64,000 nucleotides of DNA, taken from assembly GCF_000717025.1 (NCBI RefSeq), contig NZ_JNXG01000008.1, positions 186,001 through 250,000 on the forward strand. The letters are read 5' to 3'. Below the pieces are notes generated by a model. It was not told the origin of the DNA. It did no database searches and saw nothing but the letters and a program-made list of their open reading frames with translations. The position numbers were made by a program, and so were the translations under genes. This DNA is from Streptomyces atroolivaceus. Its GTDB lineage: Bacteria > Actinomycetota > Actinomycetes > Streptomycetales > Streptomycetaceae. Positions 17,915 to 25,739 of this stretch are shown piece by piece; within the stretch, counting starts at the first letter, position 1, and each line of letters begins with the position of its first letter.

Positions 17915-18850
17915 GTGAGGAACGAGCGCACGCACACCGAGGACGCGGACGGACAGCGCGTCGGCGAGGGACGCCCGGACCCCGCCACCGAGACGTTCGT
18001 CGCCCATCGCAACCTGCTGTTCACCGTCGCCTACGAGATGCTCGGCTCGGCCGCCGACGCGGAGGACGTCCTGCAGGAGACCTGGCTGCGGTGGGCCGGT
18101 GTCGATCTCGGGACGGTACGGGACCGGCGTGCGTACCTGGTACGGATCACCACGCGCCAGGCGCTGACCCGGCTGCGCACGCTCGGCCGCCGTAAGGAGT
18201 CCTACGTCGGCACCTGGCTGCCCGAGCCGCTGCTCACCGTGCCCGACGTGGCCGAGGACGTGGAACTGGCGGACAGCGTCTCGATGGCGATGATGCTGGT
18301 GATGGAGACGCTCACTCCGAGCGAGCGGGCCGTGTTCGTGCTGCGCGAGGTGTTCGACCTGGAGTACGAGGAGATCGCCGACGCCGTCGGCAAGAGCCAG
18401 GCGGCGGTCCGCCAGATCGCGCACCGGGCGCGGGCACACGTCGCGGCGCGCCGGCCGCGCGGGGCCGTCTCCCCGAACGAGACCCGCGAAGCGCTCGACG
18501 CGTTCGGACGGGCGGTCGAGACCGGCGATCTGCAGGGCCTGCTCGACATCCTCGCGCCGGACGCCGTCCTCATGGGCGACGGCGGCGGGATCAAGCAGGC
18601 CCTCCCCAGGCCGGTCGTCGGCGCCGACAAGGTGGCCAGGCTGCTGATCGGCGGGATGGGAAAGGTCACCGGGCTGTCGCTGCGGCCGGCCGAGGTCAAC
18701 GGCGGCCCGGCGCTGGTCATCCGGCTCGACGGCGAGATGGACACCGTCGTCGCGGTGCGCGTCGACGACGGCCTCATCACCGGGCTCTACGCCGTGCGCA
18801 ACCCCGAGAAACTGTCGTACATGCGGGAGGCGACCGCCCTGCGCCGCTGA
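17915..18850 (+). CDS. RNA polymerase sigma factor, ECF41 (SigJ-like) family
   Basis: 311 aa from GTG 17915 (AGGAG six bases upstream). Sigma region 2 is at about 25-95 (FTVAYEMLGSAADAEDVLQE), then the WLPEPLLT linker hallmark near 110, then region 4 at about 135-185 (LTPSERAVFVLREVFDLEYE). A SnoaL-like C-terminal domain (about 195-305) carries DGGGIKQA and ends near NPEKL. The WLPEPL, DGGGK-like and NPEKL signatures define ECF41; here the fifth motif residue is Ile instead of Lys. These sigmas have no anti-sigma factor: the C-terminal domain modulates activity. The expected target is the divergent AhpD-like gene. Confidence 0.93.
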   Translation: MRNERTHTEDADGQRVGEGRPDPATETFVAHRNLLFTVAYEMLGSAADAEDVLQETWLRWAGVDLGTVRDRRAYLVRITTRQALTRLRTLGRRKESYVGTWLPEPLLTVPDVAEDVELADSVSMAMMLVMETLTPSERAVFVLREVFDLEYEEIADAVGKSQAAVRQIAHRARAHVAARRPRGAVSPNETREALDAFGRAVETGDLQGLLDILAPDAVLMGDGGGIKQALPRPVVGADKVARLLIGGMGKVTGLSLRPAEVNGGPALVIRLDGEMDTVVAVRVDDGLITGLYAVRNPEKLSYMREATALRR

Positions 18851-18872
18851 ACCCGGGGGCCGGCGCCGGGCG

Positions 18873-18906
18873 CCTCACCGCCCGGCGCCGGCGCCGGGCG
18901 GTGAGG
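18873..18906 (+). terminator. 34-bp perfect palindrome after the sigma gene
   Basis: Two 17-nt arms (18873-18889 and 18890-18906) are exact reverse complements with no spacer, 22 nt past the stop codon. Acts as terminator; its right arm abuts the recombination scar. Confidence 0.65.
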
Positions 18907-18940
18907 CCGCTCGTGCGGAACGGCTTGCCGCGGTCGTCGG
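18901..18940 (-). pseudogene. Fragment resembling the C-terminal end of the membrane XRE-type gene
   Basis: On the reverse strand this piece reads DDRGKPFRTSGLTAR and matches DDGGKPFRTSSLTAR near the C terminus of the protein encoded at 25740-27176. At DNA level about 35 of 39 positions agree with 25804-25842. Its inner end meets the argS-like fragment at GTCGTCG, a heptamer present at the matching place in both parents. It is too short to be a gene. Confidence 0.55.
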
Positions 18941-19038
18941 GAACCGGCTGTTCCTCGTCGAGTTCACCGCCCTTCACCGCCCGCACCCCGCGGCGCGGCG
19001 TGACGCTTCTCCGCGTCAGGACGCCCGAGCGGCTCCGA
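18931..19038 (+). pseudogene. Decayed duplicate of the argS 3' end
   Basis: This segment corresponds to argS 17056-17151. GGAACCGGCTGTTCCTCGTC and TCAGGACGCCCGAGCG are nearly unchanged. In one frame it reads NRLFLVEFTA; after a 10-bp tandem duplication (TTCACCGCCC twice) it continues in another frame as TARTPRRGVTLLRVRTPERL, against [20 protein letters not shown] in ArgS. It cannot encode protein. Together with intact argS it forms a direct repeat flanking the AhpD-like/ECF41 pair. Confidence 0.8.
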
Positions 19039-19045
19039 CCGTCCC

Positions 19046-19106
19046 CACACGGAGGACGGCCCCGCATCCCACCGGAGAGGTGCGATGCGGGGCCGTCCTC
19101 CGTGTG
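19046..19106 (+). terminator. 22-bp stem terminator following the argS-like remnant
   Basis: Arms 19046-19067 and 19085-19106 are perfect complements with a 17-nt loop. It insulates the P450 gene. The rest of 19107-19250 holds only the P450 upstream region. Confidence 0.8.
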
Positions 19107-19250
19107 CCTGCGACGGGCCGGCACCGACCGCCGCGAAACCCGTCAGCCGAGAGCGATTTCCGGCCAACCGGGGCACCGTCGGGGCTGTCCTGTCCGGCGG
19201 TTGATCAATAGTTTGGTCCGGTAGATCAGCTGCTGATCCAAGGGAGTCCC

Positions 19251-20477
19251 ATGTCCACCGCGCAGCACGTGCCCGACATTCTTTCGCCCGAGTTCGCTGC
19301 GGACCCTTATGCGGCCTACCGTGCGATGCGCGAGACCGCGCCCCTCATCTGGCACGAGGCCACACGGAGTTACGTCGTCTCGCGCTACGAGGACGTCGAA
19401 CGCGTCTTCAAGGACAGGAACAGCGAGTTCACCACCGACAACTACGACTGGCAGATCGAGCCCGTGCACGGGAAGACGATCCTCCAGCTCAGCGGCCGTG
19501 ACCACGCCGTCCGCCGCGCCCTCGTCGCCCCCGCCTTCCGCGGGAGCGACCTGCGGGAGAAGTTCCTGCCGGTCATCGAGCGCAACTCGCGCGAGCTCGT
19601 CGACACCTTCCGTCACACCGGCTCCGCCGACCTGGTCACCGACTACGCCACCCGCTTCCCGGTCAACGTGATCGCCGACATGCTGGGCCTCGACAAGGCC
19701 GACCACACCCGCTTCCACCGCTGGTACACGGCCGTCATCGCCTTCCTCGGCAACCTTTCGGGCGACCCCGCGGTGGCCTCGGCAGGTGAACGGACCCGCG
19801 TCGAGTTCGCCGAGTACATGCTGCCGATCATCCGTGCACGCCGTGAGAACCCGGGCGACGACCTGCTGTCCACCCTGTGCGCCGCCGAGGTCGACGGCGT
19901 GCGGATGAGCGACGAGGACATCAAGGCGTTCTGCAGCCTGCTGCTCGCCGCCGGCGGCGAGACCACCGACAAGGCCATCGCCGGCATCTTCACGAACCTG
20001 CTGCTCCACCCCGACCAGCTCGCCGCCGTCCGTGCCGACCGCAGCCTGATCCCGCAGGCCTTCGCCGAGACCCTGCGCTACACCCCGCCCGTCCACATGA
20101 TCATGCGGCAGTCCGCGACCGAGGTGACGCTCAGCAGCGGCACCATACCGCCGGGTTCCACCGTCACCTGCCTGATCGGCGCCGCCAACCGGGACGAGAA
20201 CCGCTACCGCGACCCCGACCGGTTCGACATCTTCCGCGAGGACCTCACCACCACGACCGCCTTCTCCGCCGCCGCCGACCACCTGGCCTTCGCGCTCGGC
20301 CGCCACTTCTGCGTCGGCGCCCTGCTCGCCAAGTCCGAGGTCGAGACCGGGGTCAACCATCTGCTCGACGCCATGCCCGACATGCGCATCGCCGACGGCT
20401 TCGACCCCGTCGAGGAGGGTGTCTTCACCCGCGGGCCGCAGTCCCTGCCGGTGCGGTTCACCCCCGTGACCGCCTGA
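19251..20477 (+). CDS. Cytochrome P450
   Basis: 408 aa soluble bacterial P450 with an AAGGGA ribosome-binding site. The I-helix oxygen-activation motif is AGGET (234-238), the K-helix ExxR is ETLR (273-276), and the heme-binding loop is FALGRHFCVG with the thiolate at Cys354. All catalytic elements are present, so it is probably an active monooxygenase. No ferredoxin or reductase is adjacent; the substrate cannot be predicted. It converges on the P450 at the end of the conservon operon. Confidence 0.93.
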   Translation: MSTAQHVPDILSPEFAADPYAAYRAMRETAPLIWHEATRSYVVSRYEDVERVFKDRNSEFTTDNYDWQIEPVHGKTILQLSGRDHAVRRALVAPAFRGSDLREKFLPVIERNSRELVDTFRHTGSADLVTDYATRFPVNVIADMLGLDKADHTRFHRWYTAVIAFLGNLSGDPAVASAGERTRVEFAEYMLPIIRARRENPGDDLLSTLCAAEVDGVRMSDEDIKAFCSLLLAAGGETTDKAIAGIFTNLLLHPDQLAAVRADRSLIPQAFAETLRYTPPVHMIMRQSATEVTLSSGTIPPGSTVTCLIGAANRDENRYRDPDRFDIFREDLTTTTAFSAAADHLAFALGRHFCVGALLAKSEVETGVNHLLDAMPDMRIADGFDPVEEGVFTRGPQSLPVRFTPVTA

Positions 20478-20501
20478 CCCACGCCACGCCACGCCGGGAC
20501 G

Positions 20502-20525
20502 GTGGACCCCCACCCGGGGGCCCAC
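20502..20525. terminator. Short hairpin between converging P450 genes
   Basis: Arms 20502-20511 and 20516-20525 pair with one mismatch and a 4-nt loop, in the 56-bp gap between the two converging P450 genes. Confidence 0.5.
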
Positions 20526-20533
20526 GTGCCGGC

Positions 20534-21799
20534 CTACTGCACCACCGGCGTGAACCGCACCGGCAGCGCTGTCAGCCCTCGCATCCAGACCGACGGACGC
20601 CAGGCCAGCTCCTCCGGCTCCACCGCCAGCACCAGGTCCGGCAGCCGCTCCAGCAGCGTCTCGACCGCTGTCCGCGCCATCACGTCCGCCAGCAACGGGG
20701 CCGGATAGGGGCAGCGGTGCTCGCCGTTGCTGAACGACAGGTGCGCGGCGTTCTCCGCGCCCACGTACGACTCCGGCCAGATCTGCGGGTCGGTGTTGGC
20801 CCCGGCCAGCCCCAGCACCAGGCAGTCACCGGCCCGGATCTGCCGCCCGCCGAGCTGGGTGTCCCGCACGGCCCAGCGCCCGATGAAGTTCTGCGTCGGC
20901 GTGTCCAGCCACAGCGTCTCGTTGAGCGCCTCACCCACGCTGAGCCGGCCGCCCGACACGTTCAGGGCGAACCGCTCGTCCGTCAGCAGCAGACGCAGCG
21001 TGTTGCAGATCCAGTTCGCCGTCGGTTGCTGGGCCGCGGCGATCACCGAGGTCAGGTCCTGGACGACCTCCTCGTCCGTCAGCCCCGCCGGATGCAGCAG
21101 CATGTGTGAGGTGATGTCCGGACCGGGGCTGGCCCGCTTGTCCTTCACCAGCTGCCGCAGGCGCTCGCCCACGCGCGCGTACGCCGCCACCGGGTCGTCG
21201 CCCTCCGCCGCGTCCAGCGAGATCCGCAGGTCGTCCACGAGTTGCGCGGTGTCCTCGCCCGAGATGGGCATCCCGCACATCTGCACCACGGCCCGCATCG
21301 GCAGGGCGTGCGCGAAGCCCGACATCAGCTCCGCCGTGCCGCTGCCCGCGAAGTCGGCGATGAGCAGGTCGGCGATCTGCTGGCAGTCACGGGCCAGTTC
21401 GAACTGGTCGACCTCCTCCAGCGCCTGAGTGATCACCCCGGCACGCCGCCGGTGCTCGTCGCCCTCGGTGAACAGCACCGACGGCTGGTACCCGACGAAC
21501 GGCATCAGCGGCCAGTCCGGCGGGATGTTCTTCCACTGGTGCCAGCGCCGGGAATCCCGGGCGAACAGCTCGTCGTGGTCGGTCACGTACATGACCTCGG
21601 AATAGCCGAGCACCAGCCAGGCCGGGACGTCACCGTCGAGCAGCACCGGCGCGACCGCGCCGTGCTCCCTGCGCAGCGCGCGGTACATCTGCGCCGGGGT
21701 CTGCTGGTACTCGAGCCCTCCCAGGCGCAAGGCGTCCGGGGCGTGTGCGGGGCAGCCCGGCGGAGCCGGGTACGCGGAAGAGGAACCGGGGTCGGTCAC
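20534..21799 (-). CDS. Conservon-associated atypical cytochrome P450 lacking ExxR
   Basis: 421 aa from GTG 21799, overlapping the cvnD stop (GTGA) and preceded by GGAGGCGAC. The heme loop FSNGEHRCPYP (thiolate Cys363) is present. The K-helix reads ETLW (294-297) instead of ExxR, and the I-helix has AAAQQPT (254-260) instead of AGxDT. CYP157-type P450s in conservons are known to lack ExxR, so this is probably a CYP157-like protein; normal monooxygenation is doubtful. It is the last cistron of the conservon. Confidence 0.9.
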   Translation of the reverse strand: MTDPGSSSAYPAPPGCPAHAPDALRLGGLEYQQTPAQMYRALRREHGAVAPVLLDGDVPAWLVLGYSEVMYVTDHDELFARDSRRWHQWKNIPPDWPLMPFVGYQPSVLFTEGDEHRRRAGVITQALEEVDQFELARDCQQIADLLIADFAGSGTAELMSGFAHALPMRAVVQMCGMPISGEDTAQLVDDLRISLDAAEGDDPVAAYARVGERLRQLVKDKRASPGPDITSHMLLHPAGLTDEEVVQDLTSVIAAAQQPTANWICNTLRLLLTDERFALNVSGGRLSVGEALNETLWLDTPTQNFIGRWAVRDTQLGGRQIRAGDCLVLGLAGANTDPQIWPESYVGAENAAHLSFSNGEHRCPYPAPLLADVMARTAVETLLERLPDLVLAVEPEELAWRPSVWMRGLTALPVRFTPVVQ

Positions 21800-22413
21800 G
21801 GTGTCGCCTCCTGGGCCATGGCCAGTTCGTAGAGGTGGTCCACGAGGGTGATCAGCACGTTCTTGCCGGACTCCCTGACCCGCGCGTCGCAGTCGACCAT
21901 CGGCACGTGCTCGGGCAGTGCGAGCGCCTGCCGGATCTCGTCCAGGGAGTGCCGGACGGTGTCGTCGTCGAAGCGGTTGACGGCCACCACGAACGGCGTC
22001 CGGTGGTGCTCCAGCCGGTCGATCGCGTACCAGGAGTCGTCCATCCGGCGCGTGTCCACGAGTACCACCGCGCCCAGGGTGCCGGAGAAGAGCCTGTCCC
22101 ACAGGAACCAGAAGCGTTCCTGGCCCGGCGCGCCGAACATGTACAGCACCATGCGTTCGTTGAGGCTGATCCGCCCGAAGTCGAACGCCACCGTCGTGGT
22201 CGTCTTCGTCGCCACGTCACCGGTCTCGTCGACGCCGACGCCTGCCTGCGTCATCACCTCCTCGGTGTTCAGCGGCCGGATCTCGCTCACCGAGCGGACC
22301 AGGGTCGTCTTGCCTACGCCGAATCCGCCGACGACGACGATCTTCAGGCCGGTCTCCGCCGCGTCGGCCAGGGGCGTGCGGTGGGAGGGCAGTTCAGAGA
22401 TTGCGGAGCCCAT
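21796..22413 (-). CDS. cvnD: Conservon GTPase-like protein CvnD
   Basis: 205 aa. P-loop GGFGVGKTT (29-37); the G3-like motif is FGAPGQERF and the G4-like motif is VNRF, both characteristic of the actinobacterial CvnD ATP/GTP-binding family, which resembles small eukaryotic GTPases. Conservon proteins assemble at the membrane, with CvnA as the kinase-like receptor. The start lies 20 nt inside cvnC, so translation is coupled. Confidence 0.93.
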   Translation of the reverse strand: MGSAISELPSHRTPLADAAETGLKIVVVGGFGVGKTTLVRSVSEIRPLNTEEVMTQAGVGVDETGDVATKTTTTVAFDFGRISLNERMVLYMFGAPGQERFWFLWDRLFSGTLGAVVLVDTRRMDDSWYAIDRLEHHRTPFVVAVNRFDDDTVRHSLDEIRQALALPEHVPMVDCDARVRESGKNVLITLVDHLYELAMAQEATP

Positions 22414-22750
22414 GGAGCACCTCCTTGAGAAGGTCGGAATCGGGGAGCGAGGCGGCGGACCGTGTGGGTGGCGGGTGCCGGGCGGTGATCCGGCCCATGT
22501 CGAGCAGATCGCCGAGCAGGATCCTCACCACCGTGATCGGCAGTTTCAGTTCCGCGGCGATCTCGACCACGGCCGTCGGGTGCTCGCACAACTCCAGCGT
22601 CCGTGCATGCTCCGACTGCATTCCAGGCGTGGGCCGGCACTCGCTGACGACGAGGGTGACCAGGTCGAAGAAGCCGTCGGCGCGGCTCCGCCCGCCCGTG
22701 ACCGTGTAGAGCCGGTCCGGGCTGCCGGTGTCCACGGGTTTACGCGTCAC
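22394..22750 (-). CDS. cvnC: Conservon DUF742 protein CvnC
   Basis: 118 aa from GTG 22750, overlapping the cvnB stop codon (GTGA). It is a DUF742 winged-helix-like protein: RLYTVTGGRS near the start, then LELCEHPTAVVEIAAELKLP and VVRILLGDLLDMG. Its role in the conservon is structural or regulatory and not enzymatically defined. Normal length. Confidence 0.93.
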   Translation of the reverse strand: MTRKPVDTGSPDRLYTVTGGRSRADGFFDLVTLVVSECRPTPGMQSEHARTLELCEHPTAVVEIAAELKLPITVVRILLGDLLDMGRITARHPPPTRSAASLPDSDLLKEVLHGLRNL

Positions 22751-23205
22751 GACGCGGGACTTTCCCGGGTGAAGTGTCGGGGCTCGGCTCGCAGGTGTTC
22801 GCCGATCTGCTCGACCAGCTCCGTCATCTGGTGTCCCACCACGCCGGGGTCGGCGTCCTCCACCGCGATGACCGCGAGGTGCGCCCCTTCGCCGGCTCCC
22901 ACGATGAACAGCAGGCCGCCGTGGAACTCGGTCATGGAGTGCCGGACACCGCCGGTGCCGTCGCCGAACTCCATGGACGCGCCCTGGGCGAGGGCCTGGA
23001 TGCCGGAGCAGATCGCCGCCAGCTGGTCGGCCCGGTCGAGCGTCAGGTGCCCGGTCCAGCACAGCTTCAGGCCGTCCCTCGACAGGACCAGGGCGTGCCG
23101 GGTGCCGGGTGTGCGCTCCACCAGGCTCTGCAGGAGCCAGGTGAGGGTGTTGTCGGTGGTCTGCATGCTGGGTGACGGGACGGTGGTGCCCGGCTGACCG
23201 GTCAC
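22747..23205 (-). CDS. cvnB: Conservon roadblock/LC7 protein CvnB
   Basis: 152 aa from GTG 23205, with GGAGG upstream. A roadblock/LC7 fold at about 18-130: LTWLLQSLVERTPGTRHALV, LAAICSGIQALAQGA and HLAVIAVEDADPGVVGHQM. Roadblock proteins regulate small GTPases; here the partner is CvnD. It follows cvnA after 82 nt. Confidence 0.93.
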   Translation of the reverse strand: MTGQPGTTVPSPSMQTTDNTLTWLLQSLVERTPGTRHALVLSRDGLKLCWTGHLTLDRADQLAAICSGIQALAQGASMEFGDGTGGVRHSMTEFHGGLLFIVGAGEGAHLAVIAVEDADPGVVGHQMTELVEQIGEHLRAEPRHFTRESPAS

Positions 23206-23287
23206 CGGCCCGTTCCTCCAATCTCACGAACTCGAGCGGGGAAGTGTGCGTCCGGGGCCCCGGACGCACCACGGGAAGCGCGTCGGG

Positions 23288-25120
23288 CTAGGGGGCGGCC
23301 GGCGGTTCGGACCCGGGCCGGGCACCGGGGCCGGTGCCGCCGCTTCCGGACCGGCGTCCGCGGTGGAAGGCGCCGAACCGCGAACCCGCGTCCCGTTCCT
23401 GGTGTTGCTGCGGCGTGCCGCTGTCCGCCGCCTCGGACGCCAGCCGACGCTGTTCGCGCTCCTGCTCCGCCTCGGCCATGGTGCGGCCGGGAGGACGGAC
23501 GGGCAGTCCGTTCGGCGTGGAGCGGGCGGGTTTCCGGTCCCGCCCCTGTCCGGGCAGCTCCGGCCGGGCGGCGGGACGCTCCGCGACGGCCCGGTACGGG
23601 ACGTCGCCGCTCGCCGGAACCGGGGCGGGAGGCGCCGCCGGAGCGAAGGGCGCCGCCGGGGCAGGAGGCGCCACGGGGGCGGGAGGCGCCACGGGGGCGG
23701 GGAGCGCCGCGAGGCCGGGGCCCGGCGTGGCCACGGCGCCGGCGTAGCGGGATGCCTCACGCGGTGCCGGTTCCCGCTGCTGCGCGAGCAGTTGCGGGGG
23801 CAACAGGACGACGACGCCGGTACCACCGTGTGAAGAGGGGCGGTAGTTGACGCTGATGCCGTGCTTCACCGCGAGTCGTCCGACCACGGTGAGGCCGAGC
23901 CGGGTGCCCTGCAACGACGCGAGGTCGGTCATCCGGCCGGCCACGGCCTCCTCGGCGCGTCGCATCGCCGCACCGGCCATCTTCAGACCGCTGTCCTCGA
24001 TGGTGACGACGATGCCTGCGCTGCGCTGATCCACGTAGACGTTCACCACGTCGATGGGCGGGGAGAAGTTCGCCGCGTTGTCCATCAGTTCGGCGAGCAG
24101 GTGCATGACGCCTTCGGCGGCGAAGCCGGCGATCGCGGCGTCGGTGGAGCAGTGCAGTCGCACCCGCTGGTAGGCGGCGATGCGGCCGACGGCGCCGCGC
24201 AGGATGCTCTCCATCACGATCGGCTTGTTCCAGGCACGGCTGGACCGGCCGCCCATGAGCAGCGCCAGGCGGTCGGTCATCAGGCCGAGCTGGGAGGTGC
24301 TGTGGTCCAGCTTCAGCAGGTCGCCGAAGACCTCCTCGCCGTGACGTTCCTGCATCTCCCGCAGGTCGGCGAGCATGCTGACAGCCTTGGCCTGGACACG
24401 GCCCAGAGCCTTGGCCGAGGCGGCCTGCGCCGCGGCGGCTCGCCGTTCGCTGCGGGCGAGTTCGCGGACGAACGACTCGGCCGGGGTGCGGATCAGGGGC
24501 AGCGGCGGCAGGTCGAGTCCGGCGAGCACCGTGGCGGCGGACCGGCCCTCGCGCAGCTGGGTGACGGCGGCGGGCAGCGTCTCCCGCACGAGCCGTTCCA
24601 GCTCGGCCGTCATGTGGTCCAGCTCGTGCTGGACCTGTCGGCGCTCGCCGTCCAGGGCGACCGCGTGCTGCGCGCCCTCCTCGAGGGCGGTGGCGAAGGT
24701 GTACGCGACCCGGCGCAGCTGCGGGTCGGTCGGTGCCAGGGCGCTGTCCAGCGCGGCGGCGGCGCTCGTGCCGTCCTGCAGCCGCTTGGCCACGGCGGGC
24801 AGCGTCACGTTGACCAGGTGCGCGCTCTCCGCCGACAGCCGCGCCGCCTGCGCCTTGAGGCCGCCGTTCTCCGCGTTCTGCGCGGCGACCGTGCGCCCGG
24901 CCCGCTGAACGAGCCGGCGGCCGGCGAGGACGGCGACCGCCACGCACACCCAGGCGACGGCGGCCACGGTCAGCGTCCAGGTACGGGCGTCGGACGGTGC
25001 CAGGACGACTGCCACGCCGGCGGCCGCAGCACTCACCGCCAGCGCGGTCAGGGGGACGGCCGGCGAGATGTGGGGCACCCTCGGCGTTCGGTGCTGAATG
25101 GGCGGTGCAGGCACTGGCAT
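23288..25120 (-). CDS. cvnA: Conservon sensor kinase-like protein CvnA
   Basis: About 610 aa from ATG 25120 (GAGGG eight bases upstream). Two N-terminal transmembrane helices (PLTALAVSAAAAGVAVVLA, then WTLTVAAVAWVCVAVAVLA) are followed by a long coiled-coil, kinase-like dimerisation region (LLKLDHSTSQLGLMTDRLAL) and an HATPase domain with the N-box ELMDNAANFSPP. The C-terminal 150 residues are Pro/Ala-rich (repeats of APPAP) and disordered. It is the membrane receptor of the conservon. No response regulator is linked; output is expected through CvnB-D. Confidence 0.9.
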   Translation of the reverse strand: MPVPAPPIQHRTPRVPHISPAVPLTALAVSAAAAGVAVVLAPSDARTWTLTVAAVAWVCVAVAVLAGRRLVQRAGRTVAAQNAENGGLKAQAARLSAESAHLVNVTLPAVAKRLQDGTSAAAALDSALAPTDPQLRRVAYTFATALEEGAQHAVALDGERRQVQHELDHMTAELERLVRETLPAAVTQLREGRSAATVLAGLDLPPLPLIRTPAESFVRELARSERRAAAAQAASAKALGRVQAKAVSMLADLREMQERHGEEVFGDLLKLDHSTSQLGLMTDRLALLMGGRSSRAWNKPIVMESILRGAVGRIAAYQRVRLHCSTDAAIAGFAAEGVMHLLAELMDNAANFSPPIDVVNVYVDQRSAGIVVTIEDSGLKMAGAAMRRAEEAVAGRMTDLASLQGTRLGLTVVGRLAVKHGISVNYRPSSHGGTGVVVLLPPQLLAQQREPAPREASRYAGAVATPGPGLAALPAPVAPPAPVAPPAPAAPFAPAAPPAPVPASGDVPYRAVAERPAARPELPGQGRDRKPARSTPNGLPVRPPGRTMAEAEQEREQRRLASEAADSGTPQQHQERDAGSRFGAFHRGRRSGSGGTGPGARPGSEPPAAP

Positions 25121-25739
25121 TCCGCGGTCCCTCGGTCCGTAAAAACAGGAGAAACGGGACGGCCGACACACGGCGTCCGCAGGTCGTGAAGGCAGTCGCC
25201 GAAAAAGGGACGGTGATCTTCCGACCGAGTACGGCACATGCTAACCATCCAACTGGGCAAGAAAATATGACCAACTGCCCAGTACGCCGATGGCTCACGT
25301 TTTGACGCGAACTCTGCACCCGGAGGAATCGCCGTGGTAAGTGCGCGTCGATCAACCCAGTCAACAGGGACACCTGAGCAGATTCGGAGTTGGTGGGGCG
25401 TCGAAATGGTGCAGAGAAATGAACCTCTGGCACATCAATGCTTCACACCGACAACCAATTTGCGCCAGCTGTATTGCGACGGACCTGAATGTGGTGCGGC
25501 CACGCATCCGATTCGTGACGGCACGCGACAGTCCGGAGCAGCGGAGGAGAACAGGCCGGAGACGAGCAGGCCGGAGACGAGGCCACCGCAGCCGGGCGGG
25601 CCGGCGTCGACGTCCCCGGCTCCGTGCTCCCCCTGTGTGCGTGGGCCGGAGCGGGCGGCGGAGGGGCACCACCGGCCCGTGCGGTGCGGCCCCGTAGCCC
25701 CGCGACCGGCGAACGCGGCCGCCCGCGTCCTCGCCTACG
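25121..25739. other. Long intergenic region upstream of the conservon, no gene supported
   Basis: About 620 bp, partly AT-richer than its surroundings. Forward open frames here lack convincing ribosome-binding sites and coding bias. The right part (around 25555-25590) has a short tandem repeat of AGGCCGGAGACGAGC type. It probably carries the conservon promoter. Confidence 0.5.
25252..25283 (-). promoter_or_regulatory. Inverted repeat upstream of cvnA
   Basis: ACTGGGCA (25252-25259) and TGCCCAGT (25276-25283) form an inverted repeat around an AT-rich centre, about 130-160 bp upstream of the cvnA start. Plausible operator. Confidence 0.4.
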
